Assembly (NCBI GenBank): GCA_963921425.1
Contig: OY992833.1
Coordinates: forward strand, 17,711,738 to 17,775,737
DNA: 64,000 bases
Reading direction: 5' to 3'
Source: Dryas octopetala
Lineage: Eukaryota > Streptophyta > Magnoliopsida > Rosales > Rosaceae
Below are positions 27,901-40,839 of this stretch, piece by piece (the first letter of the stretch is position 1; each line of letters begins with the position of its first letter). The notes under the pieces were generated by a model that did no database searches, had not been told where the DNA came from, and saw only the letters and a list, made by a program, of their open reading frames with translations. Made by a program: the position numbers and the translations under genes.

Positions 27901-30900
27901 CACCACAAATATGGCTTTTTTGCTTCCCATAAATGCATGATAAGCATATTTTCCTTCTTCATGGGTAATCCAAATATCAAAAGCAGGAAGGAAAAAAAAA
28001 AAAGGATTCCCCCTCAAACATATTAATGAAAGAATAGAGAACTAAAAGACAAAATAGAAATTAGGTCTGAGGGGCAACAGTGTAATGCTGCTATTGTTAT
28101 ATTTATAATATTTATAGGGGCTGGACATATGTCAGAATCATTTATGCCTTAAAGGTTCAGCATGCTTGATCAAAAGTTGTACACCTTTGGTGACCTTATC
28201 ACACAAATTAACACACAGCATCAAACAAAATCTCAATCCAACCATCAGAGAATATGTTTAACAATATTTACCTGTCCACAGTTCCAGCTATTATTATGAC
28301 TCTCTCCATCATTGTTGTCTTCTCCATTTGCCAGGTTATGTTTTTTGTTATAGGTTACTAAATCAACTAAAGTAAAACCATCGTGTGCACAGACAAAGTT
28401 GATACTATTCCATGGTTTCCTTCCCCCTTCCTGGTCCAAAGATATAATGAGTGTTACTGAGTGAGAGTGAGAGTGAGAGAGAGAGAAAGAGAGAGAGAGA
28501 ACAGAACAGAGCGAGAAGCATATACAGCGTTCCATACTCCAGCATATAATAATCAAATATTAAATTCGAGTCATAAATCTTAGCTTCAGACAGACAAGTA
28601 ATAAGGAGTCTTGCTCATTTTTCCAATAATTTCCATATTGAGCAGTTTGGGGATTTTTCCTTTCACACCATAATTTAATATACAAACATTAAATCTATTT
28701 CTTCACCATTCAAGTCCTAATTGTTTTCCAAGCCCCAACCCACCACATAAGCAGTTGCAGAAAGATTACCCAACCTATCGTCAAGGTTGAAAATATCGGA
28801 AATTTCTTAAATATCGGTCCTCAAATTTACGGATATATCGATATCGGAAAATATCGGTGTAAGTCAATGAAAACATATAATTTTTTTAATGAAACTCTAA
28901 GAAATATTGAATCAATTGTTAATTCATGTATTAAACAAATAATTTTCATAATCTACTATACGTATGATAAGGAAGTGGATCCTCTACCAATTTTTCCTCT
29001 GCTAGACTATACAAGACTTTTAATCTAGATCATTCAAGAGAATCTAATGGTTAGGATTGTACCATCTATTTAATACTTTTAATTAATAAACCCTTTTTAT
29101 ATTTATCCATCACCATTTTAACGTTTATCAAAAAGAAAAAAAAACACATGATCTTTAATGATAGATCTGCCATTGTCTTCTCCTAGACATTTACCCTCTT
29201 TTCTTTCTTCGGCCATAGATCTGCCATTCCCTCTCCCTCCTCCATTGTCACCCACAGCCCTTTCCTTCCCTACTCTTCCATCCTCCCAAGTGGCTAAATT
29301 GGCTAATGCTTTCCATGTTTTCTATAGAAGTGCTATTGTGAAGCGGGAGTCCGTCCAACGATGTCGTTCGTGGAGACGCACTGAAGTTGGAGGAAGGAGG
29401 AGGGACGTTAGAGCAGCGACAGCCATGGCACTTTGAAGAACACGCAACAGAGTAACAGACACACAAGAGACAAGAAAGGGACCCAAAGTGCCAAGAGCTT
29501 GCAGACTTTGCTGATATATCCGCGATATATCTTACATGCCATTTAAATATTGACAACTGAAAAAGCCGATATCTCGGCTGATATTTCGCCGATATTGGCG
29601 ATTTTTTCATCCTTGCCTATCGTCCATCAATACTACTCCCAAAGCTGGCTTATGAACTCAGGATTGAACAATACCAAGGAAGATAAAAATTAAATGTTTT
29701 CAAGAGAAGAAAAGAGGGGAAATATGGATTGACATAATATGACTAGTACATCACATAAGAAGGTTTTATAGTCATGGTTAACAGCAAGAGACAGACAACA
29801 CTTGAATTACCTGGTATAAATTAGGACTCCCACAAAGGCATTCAGCCAAAGCCCCAGAAAAGCCATCTGTACCCTTGATAAACTGTCGCACTGTGTCACG
29901 GTACTGAAAGTAACAAGAATTTACAAGTTAAAAAAAAAACTGACATATCATGGAAAAGCAATATACATACATAAATGACCATATGGCTCATCTATATAAA
30001 GTACAGGATGAAGAACTATAAGCAGGTTTCAGGACTTGAAGATGCTGGAGAATAAGGTTATAACATCTGAGAAATGGAAGAGGTTTTAAAGGAAAGCCAA
30101 AAGCTTCCATTTGAAACATATCAATGTATTTTAATTTTCGGTTAATGATTTTGGCGAGATAGATCATCTGGAAGAATTCTGAGATGCCACGCCCAAAATA
30201 TTGAATAATTAGACATAGTTATGATGATAAAAATCTCTACATATGGTAGATTTTTTAAGAGCCACTTGGATGAACTGATACCAGATTAGTGAGTTAATAG
30301 GTATAGGATGCAGTACTATACTTGATGAGATGCCAACAATAAGAGACAGAACTGAAGAGAATCCGATGCCTGAAGCTCTCCAAAAATTTCAAATAGATGT
30401 AGGAAGAAATCTCCTATTTCTAACTTAATTGGTCAATCTGAACTGAAGTTATGTAAGACATTGCTATGATTTTGATAAACAAGCAAAGGTATCAGAAGGT
30501 TGACTCATGGATTATAAGTTGGGATTTTACAGTAAAAAAAGGACTTGTTATGGATGTATGTTACAAAATTACGTTTATATGTTTAATGGAACAACCATCC
30601 CAGCACATTTTTCATCTGGTTCTATGACGGCAGGGAAAAGAAGATAGGGTCAATTGGGATCCCTACACTTTGGATATTTTGTGTTTCATTGTGTCATCCT
30701 ATTCTTTATCTACAGTCACTTTAGATTAATTGAGATGATGACTATAACAGTATAGCATCTGAACAGACCTTCCCATTCCATTCTGACCAAATACCCCAGT
30801 GAGGAAACATGCCAACTTGGTACAAGCCTCCTGTATCCCATGCTTCAGCAATAAGCTGTTTGAAAAACAGGCAAAGAAATCACGATCAGTAATCCCTTAT

Positions 30901-33900
30901 ATACTAGCAGAAATGCTAGAAACAGTAATTGCTAATTAGTTGTAGAAACCACATTAAGCTAAATTCTTATGCAGGATCAAATCATTGAAACCAGTGCAGG
31001 GTCACTATAACTTAACAAAGTTCTAGAGACATGAATACAAAAATGACAAATAATGAATTTTTTATGAAAAGGTCATAATAATTTCAATGAAACAATGGAA
31101 ATGGAGCACTGCTTGGAAGCATGGAGGCACAAACAAATGTAACCAACCAAACTGATTAATATGCAACTCATAGCATGGAGGCACACAAAAAAAAAAACAA
31201 AAAAACCAATCCAAACTGATTAAGAATCGAATGGACTAAATGGGTGTTTACCAAGGCGAGTTAAGTTGCATTTTCCCCTAATGCATTGGTTCTAATAGAT
31301 GGTCTCCCCTAAATGAGATATTCACATCATTTTCCAGCTGTATCAACTATTCTAAATCGAGGCAACTTGATCTGTCTAATATTTTTGTGAAGCATGTAAA
31401 TTCAATGTTATCAAACAGGCTAATTCAGTTTCAAATGGCCCTTGGACGTTTTTGGAAATATTGATAAAGAATATGTAAGGTATATTTAAGAAAAGTCTGA
31501 AGTATGAACCTTCACTCCATGAAGTATTGGGTCATTGCTTATCATGTCAATCAATGGCGGGCTAGCAAGAGGGGTTCCAGTTTTCAACAAGTCACCTTCT
31601 ATCAGACTCCCGTATACATTAACTGCATCCCAGAGACTGTGGATAAAGAAGGAAAGGAAGTTAAAAGGACTGAACTGAACACCAATCTCCTGTATGAAAT
31701 GATTTGGAACACAGAGCATCTATCAGATAACCTGCTACCCCTGGTCATAATAGAAGCAAGATCAAAGCGGAACCCATCCACATGCATCTCTGTTACCCAA
31801 TATCTGTTGCACAGATAAGAAAAACAATGACCTTTCAGCCTTTTGGATATTGAAGATGATAGTTGCAATGGAAAAATAAATACTTCTATAGTTAAAAACA
31901 ACCAAAGTTCAAAAGAAAAACACAATAAAAGAAAAAAGGTTAGAAGTGAAGAAAGATGACATACAATAACAACAGTTTGGGTATGTCTACCTCAAGCAGT
32001 CTACTATAAACTGTCGCACAACAGGATGGTTGCAATTGAATGTGTTTCCACATCCAGAATAATTATAGAACTCTCCCTGTAAAATAGAGAGAGAGAGAGA
32101 GAGAGAGAGACCCAAAAAAAAGGACAACAGATTTAGTTTACAGTATATTTATAAAGAGACATCAAATCAGAAAGGATGGAATGAGAAAATTTTTATAGAA
32201 CTTTTATCAGTTCACAAATCAAACTAGACTCCTTGGTCTGGGGCATATAAAGTAAGCCTAGCCTTGCTATGCTCTTCCAAATAAAGGTATATGTTCAAAG
32301 GTCGATATTGTTAGACCTGTTTTAGTAGATATTTTGGAATATGTTTATAAACAAAATGTAACAGCACTAGAATGTTCTGCTGCTTCATTTCAGATTGACC
32401 ACTATCGAGCTATGAAAGTTATAAAAAACAATTATGGAGTACAAGATTCAATCACAAGGGGATCAATAAACAGAAAGGCGGGTATTGATAAAAATTGAAT
32501 GAGCCACTATGGACAGAGAGGTGCCAAATTTGGACCACCACATGACCACATAGCTTAGAAAGGGCATGCTTGGTTGGTAAAAAATGGAATCATTAATTTC
32601 TGGTTTCTGGTAAAATGTAATATATTGGTGAGACTAGTAAAGAAATTGCACTTTAAACCAATTTATCTAAAGCAATAGGGTGCACATCATTCCCTTAAGA
32701 AAAAACTTTGAAACTATATGTCATTGTCTTTTCACTCATCTTGTGCTGCTTTTTTTTTATGGTGGGGGGGAAAGACAATGACATAAACTTTTATGAAATA
32801 GAAAGAAAGAAAATCTACAAGAAACATAAACTTTTTTCCTTTGTGTTGCATATTGTTAAAAGACATGCATGGACGACCAAAACCTAGCTCTACTACCAAA
32901 TTCATTATAAATTATGTAACCTTACCAAGAGAGGAAATCAACTAATTACATAGAAACTCAAGAGACTAAATAATGCACAGATCTTCGTTTTTCAAAACAG
33001 TTACCAATGAACAACAGAAATTGTAATGCATATAGAAACCAACAATGTAAAGGCATTATAATTGTCTTTAAGTAGATTCAATCACCATAACATTTGAACA
33101 ATATTCTGACAAAAAAAAAATACAACATTTGAACAATATAAAACAAAAGAGAAAACTTCAATTATGAGAATCATATCATTTCCTACTTCAAGAAAAAGAA
33201 CTTTTTTGGGGGAGAAAAAAATGGTACGAGTAGTTTCTCCTTTTCTTCTTCACATTTAGTCCAAGCGCATAAAAAGACTTACTATTGTCAAAGCTATACC
33301 TTAGGTGCAAGCATGTAATAGACACTGTTATCAGCTCCTCTAAAAGATAACATGGGACCATTTTCATTCCCTTCAGCTGTGTGATTGAAAACAACATCCA
33401 TGATCACCTGCTTAAATAGAACTATTTCTGAAATCTTCAAAACAAAATATCTCAATGAAAAAAATTTGAATCATATTACTAATAGTTGTCACCTCAATTC
33501 CACGTTTATGTGCTTCTTTAATAAGAGACTTGACTTCATTTATTGCATCACGGCCACAATTGCGTGTGCCAGCAGATGAATATCTTATCATTGGTGAAAA
33601 GTAATTGACAGTTGAATATCCCCAAAAATTTACCCTGGGCAAGCAATGAAAATTTATTTATACCTGATATATAAGGCACCAAAATGTTGTGCTCCAGATT
33701 CTAAGGAGTTAAAAAAATAAAAATTTTAAGCCCCATTTTGGTTTTTTTTTTTTTTTTTTTTTTTTCAAACAGGGTGCTTGTACTCTTATTTTTAAAAAGC
33801 ACCCATGAGTTGATATACTCTAGAAAGTTAGCTTCTATAAATTTTGATTTGATTAGATTTGTTTCGAGTTTCTATCTAGATTGTTGCTGTCTTGCATACT

Positions 33901-36719
33901 CCCAAAGAAAACAATGTGCATAGAAGGTAGAAGTCTTGTACTTATAGTCACCCAAGACAGAATTGTAGCTGAAGTATTCCAGCTCATTGAACTCATGACA
34001 TGGCATTAACTCTATACAGTTGATCCCAAGTTCCTGCAAAACAAACGTAACCTAATAAGAGCATCCAAAAACTAAAATGCGTAATCACATTATTTTAATA
34101 TCACCACAGTGGAATTGTTGGAGCTGATAATAGATAATTTGGTGGTTAAAATAACCATTATGTAATAGAAAAATATGATTCCTCTTTATCCTCATATACA
34201 GGAAACGATGATTCCTCTTTATTTTGGGATACACTGCAAAGTTATTAAAGAGCTTCTATCATGTAATTTCACTCCAATAAGGCTTAAAGGTATAAAATAT
34301 TTGGTTAGTAGCTCATGGTCATGGGAAAATAAATACTTGTGACATGCTCCAGAAAAAAGATGATCGTATATTTGTCATTCACAGTGGGATATTTTGTGCA
34401 AAGGGGCGGAGGAGACTGTTGATCTTAATTTTTTTTTTAATTGCCCATTCTCAATGCAAATCTGAGTTAGGTTGATGCAATTGTTTGGAGTGGATTGGAT
34501 TTGGCCTAAAAACTGCTATTCCTTGCAGGTGAAAGATTTCATGGTTATTGGGGCCAACAAAAAGGTGGTGGCTTCAATGTGGCCAAGGTTCCCGATTCTC
34601 GTTATGTATTTTATATGTCCAATGGGCCTCCAATGCACCACGCAAGCACACAGACAACAGAAGATTGTTTTACAAATACAAATAGGAAATAAATATATAT
34701 ACCATCCGTCGCATGACGAGATAAACCTCCTAGGACGGCTTGCAGAATTTTTCTAGAATCTCTCTGAACTGTACCTTTAAGTGATCAAGCTTCTCCACCA
34801 AACCAAGGTATGTACCAGGCAATTTAGTCATGCTGGACTCATGCCGTGTAAACCCTCTCACATGCATTTCATATATGATAAGATCTTTTTGTGGATGCTT
34901 CAGAGGTAAATCTCCTTCCCAGTCAAACTGAAATCATGAAAGAACCAAATTTTATCGCTGGAAAAATATTCCATCATATAAAATAAGTGCAATATGATTT
35001 ATTGGCAAACTTTTGTGTTGTTTAGGAATTAAGTTCTTGAACTAATATGCCTAAAAATATTTTCTTAGGAATGAAAATTCGAGTTATAGGTTTAAATTGA
35101 ATGTTATTTTAACGGAATATTATATTTAAAAAATTTTAAAAGGAGGAGGCAATTTATTTTCTATCACAAAGTTAGCAAGCTAAGAATGCAATTTAAATTT
35201 ATTCAACAGACTATAGCTTCTAGTTTCTAGTCTCCTCATCCCACCCCCTACCCAGAAAAACAGAAATATGCTGTTGATCAAGATTACTCTAAATGTCCTT
35301 AGCAGTTAAAGGAGCTAAGAATGAATTTCAAGCTCACATAAACTAACACCACCTTCATGTGCAGTTCCAGAAATTAAACCTGAAGAGATCACATGCTTGT
35401 AAATGTAATGTAACAAAATTTTATAAATAAAGTACCTCATCATCAAAAGAAGGTACCATGCAGGCCATTTGAGGCCAGCAATTACCATCAGGACCTGGAT
35501 TCCCAAATTCTCCTCTGCGTATAACTGCCTAGACAAATTTGAAAAGAAAATATATCTGAGCCCTTACACATTAAAACCAAAAACAAGTCAAGAAAACCCA
35601 TGCATGAATCATAAGGGGAGAAGAAACCACACAACGCAAAAGAAATGATAAATAAAAGATGCAGTCATTCAGACCAATAACCTTTGCATAAGGATCCAAT
35701 ACAATCTTAAAAGGGTCATAATAGTGTCCCTCTTCTGGAGAAAACTTCCCATCAAATTTGTATCCATAAAGGATATCTTTGAAATCCCCCTTCACAAATA
35801 CATGCCACACATTTCCAGTCTTATTGGTCAAAGGATCAAGAGAGATCTGCTCAGTAACTTTATCCTGCATCAGATAAATAGCAATGCTAAATTATATACG
35901 TAGTCCAAATTAAGAAACTCAAGAAGCCAGAAGTCAAGTACAAATTTCAATTCAAGTTTAGCCAAGTAAACCTTTGTAATCAAGATTTCAAGACTCAAAA
36001 CTGCCAGGGTAATAATAAAAATCAAAATGTACCCAACAGTTCCAGAAAAGTACTAAACTGGGTCCTCGAAGCTTAGTACTTTTCTATACGAACCCATAAT
36101 CCAAACCATAATACGATTCACTGTTGTAATAGAAGTGACTCAGAAAACTCTTGTTGGTTGTTGCATTAATGTTCTTTGGTTTTAAACTAGGCCTACCAGC
36201 TGTGTGATTTTGAAAGAATATAAAACTAAAAGAAAAATAAATAAATAAAACTCAAACACAAATGCTGCACTGTCACTAATAATCAATCTTTCAGGCTTTC
36301 TGCTACGACAGTTCGCAAACAAACGTGCTACCAGGCTCAATTCACTATACCTGCTCTAAATCGGAGACACTGATCAAACAGAGAGTGGCGGAATCCGCAT
36401 TGCCGGAATAGACGGCGAAGTTAACCCCACCATCACGCGCCGTCGCACCAAAGGGAGTGGGGTGGCCCTTGGACACCTGAAAACGATGCCGTTTGGGCCG
36501 GTTGACGACGGCGGTCTCCACCTCAGTCGCTGCTCCTCCATCGGCGGGCTTCACCGCCAACACCGAAGCGCCGCGCATCGGCCAATTGAGAGTGTTCCTG
36601 TTCTTGCGGTTTAGCGGCGTGGCATTGGAAGAAGCAAAGCGGTGGTGGTGGGAGTTATGGTGAAGAAGATGGAGGTTGGGAGCAGTGCAGCAAGTGGTGG
36701 AGCTGGTTAGGTGCTCCAT
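24961..36719 (-). CDS. ISA1: Isoamylase 1 (starch debranching enzyme), with one apparent frameshift in exon 5
   Basis: Eighteen exons: 36351-36719, 35682-35864, 35436-35528, 34775-34927, 33942-34034, 33493-33634, 33300-33407, 31991-32076, 31732-31803, 31510-31636, 30769-30855, 29811-29903, 28272-28430, 27493-27576, 26089-26169, 25937-26016, 25731-25848, 24961-25224. ISA1 hydrolyses alpha-1,6 branches of pre-amylopectin in plastids. Residues 1 to about 55 look like a transit peptide; exons 1-3 hold the CBM48 region ([29 protein letters not shown]). The GH13 motifs follow: [16 protein letters not shown] with the nucleophile Asp, AEAWD with the acid/base Glu and CAHDGFTL with the third Asp. It matches ISA1 more closely than ISA2, which lacks catalytic residues. 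Exon 5 reads GGGATCAAACTG where the conserved [13 protein letters not shown] demands one A fewer (around 34018-34023). The frame as given stops after about 279 residues; ignoring that base, it runs 796 residues. Confidence 0.93.
26794..27189. mobile_element. Foldback MITE in ISA1 intron 14, 5-bp target duplication
   Basis: The left end AAGGCTTTATTACATTTTAC continues CCACCTGAA; the right end is its near-perfect reverse complement. Arms of about 140 bp carry a CACCTGAATT/AATTCAGGTG motif. AATAG flanks both sides (26789-26793 and 27190-27194). Confidence 0.75.
27220..27433. mobile_element. Short foldback MITE in ISA1 intron 14
   Basis: AGGGTTAATTACAATTTATC then CCCCCCAACT at the left; AGTTTGGGGGG then ATAAATTGTAATTAACCCT at the right. 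It sits in an AAT microsatellite, so the TSD cannot be defined. It lies 30 bp from the preceding element. Confidence 0.7.
28455..28500. repeat. (GA)n microsatellite in ISA1 intron 12
   Basis: An interrupted GA run next to exon 13. Confidence 0.8.
28782..29615. mobile_element. Non-autonomous hAT element in ISA1 intron 12, 8-bp target duplication
   Basis: Terminal CAAGGTTGAAAATATCGG is matched by the reverse complement of CGATTTTTTCATCCTTG at the right. CCTATCGT is duplicated perfectly at 28774-28781 and 29616-29623. Subterminal TATCGG/CCGATA motifs recur at both ends. The centre (29158-29440) is CT-rich and could be captured host sequence. No transposase. An 8-bp TSD is the hAT hallmark. Confidence 0.85.
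32086..32110. repeat. (GA)n microsatellite next to ISA1 exon 8
   Basis: An uninterrupted GA run immediately 5' of the exon-8 acceptor on the minus strand, forming its pyrimidine tract. Confidence 0.9.
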
Positions 36720-38229
36720 TGAAGCATGAGCTTTATCTGATCTCGAAGTGTAGTAGTAGTAGCATTTTTCATTGGAGTTCGGTTTGTTGAAGTTTGTTTG
36801 GACTTTGGAGGCATTGTCTGTTTAATGTTTGTTTATCATCGGCTATTTTTTCGTTCGCGAATCGTGACATCGCGGGGTCCACCACCGTTTTGTTCTTTTT
36901 CCGCTTTGATGAGTTATGGCTATGGACCTCTACTCCGTTTGGTTAGGACCGTGGGACTGACAATCGGCTCGGTAAAGTTCGACTTTGTATGGAGTTCGAC
37001 CCGAACTTGATTTATTTAAGTTTGGTTCATAAAAACAAGTTAATTCCAGGTTCGCTCATTTAAAAAGCAAGTCAAATTTGAACTTTGGTGTATTTGGCTT
37101 AAAAAGCTCACGAGTAGCTTGTATTATTTTTTACAAATGTCATAAGTTATGAATTTTTAAATAAAATTATTTGGTACAGTTGTATTTTAGAAAAATCATA
37201 TTCATTTATATGACATTTTTAAAAAGCTTGTGGTGCCTATTTAATTTAATTTAATTTAAAATATATAATAATTTTAAGTTAAATTAACATATTATAATGC
37301 TTTCAAGAAAAAAATGTTCAATAAAAATTAATATTTTTTTAAATAGTAGTTAATGAAATACATTAGATAAAATTATGTAAATAAGCTCGATACAACTCGA
37401 GTTTGTATTGGACACGGTAGTATTCGGCTTAGCTCAAGTTCATCATCATAAGCCAAGCTTAAGCTGGATAAATTTAAAACATGCCAAGCTTGAGCATAGT
37501 AATATTCGGCTTAGCTTGGCTTGTTTACACCCCTACCTTTGGGTCGTGCCAATAGTTCACCAGGAAAGTATTATTATATGTACCCTCCTTTACATAGTTT
37601 CTAAACAAAATTGTTTCAAATCCAAAATTTAAAAAAAAAAAATTGTTTTACCAAAAATTGTCACTTTACCTTAAGTAAAATCAAACAGGGTTTTTGACTA
37701 ATAAAGGGCTAATACACATTTAGCCTACTAGTAAATCTACCATAATTTTCACTCCATAATTTATAAGAGAGGATTTGAAAGAGCTTTTATAATAGAATTA
37801 TTAGTATTTGGAAATGGTTCTTTAATGTAATGTTTTTTAAATTTTTTGTTTGAAATTGCCACTTATTAAGCACCTGACTACATTTTCATCGTCATTATAT
37901 AGTTGCGTTTTGCAACTTCATAATGTGATATTTTTATTCACTTTGTGGGAAAACAGATTTGAATTCAAATCCATATTCTCACATTCAAATCCATATTCTC
38001 ACAAAGTAAATAAAAACATAAATAAAAATTTTAGTTTTAATTATGTATAACATCCCCAAACTATGTCCTGATATTTTGCCACATTGGTTAACCAAACCTC
38101 AAGGTTTGTCAACCAGCTGATTCGGTTGTGGTTTCTTCTTTTTCCAAGACCACACCTCTCAATTTAGTTATGGTTATAGGCACACAATTCGGTTAATCGA
38201 ACCATGCCCAATAAGAGTTCATAAAAATA
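36720..38229. other. ISA1 upstream region and intergenic DNA
   Basis: Should contain the ISA1 leader and promoter; no clear TATA box. 37380-37540 is rich in GGCTTAGCTTGGCTTG-type segments and ends TTGTTTACACCCCTA, a common end of plant hAT-like elements, with no left partner found. A 22-bp tandem duplication (ATTCAAATCCATATTCTCAC) lies near 37970-38000. Confidence 0.4.
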
Positions 38230-38776
38230 GGGTTAATTTCAGTTCAGTACTTTAAGTTTGTTTCAAATTTCAATTTAGTACTTCATGTTTAAAATCTTGC
38301 AATGTCATACCTCATTTTTCCAATTTGTTGCAATGTCATACCTCTGTCAATATAACTGTTAAAAAATTTATTAAATGCTGATGTGACACGTACGTGGCAC
38401 TCGCACAATGCTGACTAAATGTCACGTGATCTGACAACATGGCACGTCATGTCAAGTGGCATAAAAAAATAATTTAAAATCTAAAAATTTAAAAATAATT
38501 ATGTGGCATGATGTGCTATGTTTCTAGATTTTTAATTATTTTTATGCTACGTGGCATAACATGGCCTGTTATCAGATCACGTGACATCTAGTCATCATTG
38601 TAGGAGTATCATGTAAGTGCCACATTAGGTTTTTACATACCTCTTAACAGTCATACTGACAAAGGTATGACATTGCAACAAATTAGAAAAACGAGATATG
38701 ACATTGCAAGATTTTAAATATGAAGTACTAAATTAAAATTTGAAGTAAACTTGAGGTATTGAACTGAAATTAACTT
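38230..38776. mobile_element. Foldback MITE with perfect 9-bp target duplication (Mutator-like)
   Basis: Left end GGGTTAATTTCAGTTCAGTA, right end TATTGAACTGAAATTAACTT. ATAAAAATA flanks at 38221-38229 and 38777-38785. Arms exceed 200 bp and carry GTGACA and CACGTG motifs. No ORF. Confidence 0.8.
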
Positions 38777-39453
38777 ATAAAAATATACTAGTATATTCCT
38801 TCAAGGGGGTTTCTATTAGTACCCCCCCATTTTCTTTGCCCTCAGTTCAAAATGAAAACTGGAACACCCAAAAATTCATTGCATAAAGTGAGCCCAAGCA
38901 GTGGAAGGCCCATTTTTCTTATTTTTTAGTTTTAAAATGAAGCCCAGACTGAGCACCAGAGCATCATACCTGGCGTGACTTGGACTGCCATTATAATTGA
39001 AGAGCTCTCCTTCATTAATCTCCACGCATGCACGATCGTTTTGGTTAAACATCTCTTTACTCTCTTCTCCTCTCCATCCATTGATCCATAGCCGTTTTGT
39101 TGGAGTTAGAATTTCTCGTAAAAAATTCCACTATCTTTGGTTTTAATAAATAACTGTTTCTTTTAGTGCTTCATGTGTGTTATTTTATGAATACATAGAT
39201 TGTTCCAGTTTTTATATTTATGCAATTATGCTCTGCCCGCTCTACTCTTTAGTTCCTCATCCATGCATGTTTTTGCTTGTATTGTGAAAAATTGAAAATC
39301 ATCAAGTAATTATATATACAAATTAGTTTAACAATTCATTCTGTTCGAATATTTAGTAATTGGGTTTGGTATTAATTTGTCTGTTCTCTACTTTCTGCAG
39401 TATATATGTTTTGATTGTAATGCTGAATTAAATGGGAAAAAGAAAGAGGATCG
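38777..39453. other. Intergenic
   Basis: AT-rich; no gene or repeat recognised. Confidence 0.4.
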
Positions 39454-40480
39454 CACTACAAGAAAAATGCTCATTGGGCATAGCCGCATAGGTAAAAAGG
39501 CACGTATATGATTTGGTGACACATTTTTTATATTGAGCACAAATATCAGTTGACATGTGTTGTATAATTTTTGGGCATATATGAATTGTGCCCGCCATCT
39601 GTGTCCTTCTTAAAGTGAGCACGAAATTCGTGCCTAAATTTATACCCTGACAGCCACTATCACATCAGCATTATGAATCACTCTTTTTTTATCTAAATTT
39701 TTTATGACACAAATATATGTGTCTTAGCAACAGATGTGGCAACCCAATGACACAAAACCATTATTTGTGCTTGTTAAGTGGACACAAATGTGCACATCCG
39801 TGACCTAATACATATTCTTAGGGAACTAGTGTCTCGAGAACTCTCATCATTTAAACCTTTATACAAAATTTGGAGAATTTTTTACTTCTCTTTCTCTTTT
39901 ATTTTTTTTTTCAAATCTCGACAATTGATCTAACATATACAAATCTCGTAAGAAAGAATCAATGATGGTCTTCAACTCTCAATCTCTCCATCCCTTTGTA
40001 GAAAGGTATTAATTAATTTTTTAAATTTTCCTTTGGGTTTAATTTCTGGAATATTATTTTTTGGTTTTTTAAAATTTCAAGGGTTGTTAATTTTATCTTC
40101 TTCTTTTTTTTTTTTTTTTTTCTTAAACAGGTTTGATTTCTTAACATGGGACACCTTAATCCACAGCTTCCTTCTTGGTCAAAGTTGTAAAAAAAAAAAA
40201 ACAGAAGGTATTTTTCCTGATTTGAGAAGCCCCATTGTGGGTGCAGTTGAAGCAGTGAACATATATGCTATTGGTATTATGTATTTGTGCTTTTGTGCTT
40301 TTGTGCCGCGTGACACAAATATCGGATTTGTGCTCTATGCTATTGGTGACGCCTAATACCGGTCATATTCAAGAAAATTGTGATTGCATTGTTACCAATG
40401 ATATTATGACATGATTAATTGTGTTTTTGAGTCGAGACACAAATAAAAATTTGTGTTTTGTAAAGATTTTTTTTGTAGTG
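39454..40480. mobile_element. Non-autonomous CACTA (En/Spm-like) element
   Basis: Starts CACTACAAGAAAAATG and ends ATTTTTTTTGTAGTG, the CACTA terminal signature. Subterminal GACACAAAT / ATTTGTG(TC) motifs recur about six times near both ends, as expected for CACTA subterminal repeats. No transposase. The 3-bp flanks (TCG and GGA) do not match, so one end may have been altered after insertion. Confidence 0.75.
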
Positions 40481-40839
40481 GGACTAGTGCAATAAATTTG
40501 GGTGATAAAATAGGAATATAAATAATATGATGGCTCTTAGCCAACACACAAGTCTCAAATCAAAATATGAAACACTACAACCATAAAATAAAAGAGAGAA
40601 ATAATTTGCTACGACAACTAAATGAAGGATGATCTAGTAGCCAAATTTTCTTATTTGCCTAAACCCTTTCTACAACCACATGAGTTTGCCCGTATCTTCC
40701 AACTGAAATTGTCCAGATGGTACAAGCTTCCCTTTTTTTTACCATTGTCAATTGACTCCTTGGTATTCAAATCCTGATTGTGCAATAGAAGAAGAAGTAC
40801 CAACATGGGCCCACTTGAAAGCTTGATCTGCCATTAGAG

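Noticed and set aside
33942..34034. Alternative exon-5 boundaries that would avoid the ISA1 frameshift
   Set aside because: No other AG or GT within a few bases restores frame while keeping the conserved residues, so the extra base itself is the simplest reading.
34472..34756. 94-residue plus-strand open frame in ISA1 intron 4
   Set aside because: Antisense and intronic, with no recognisable family.
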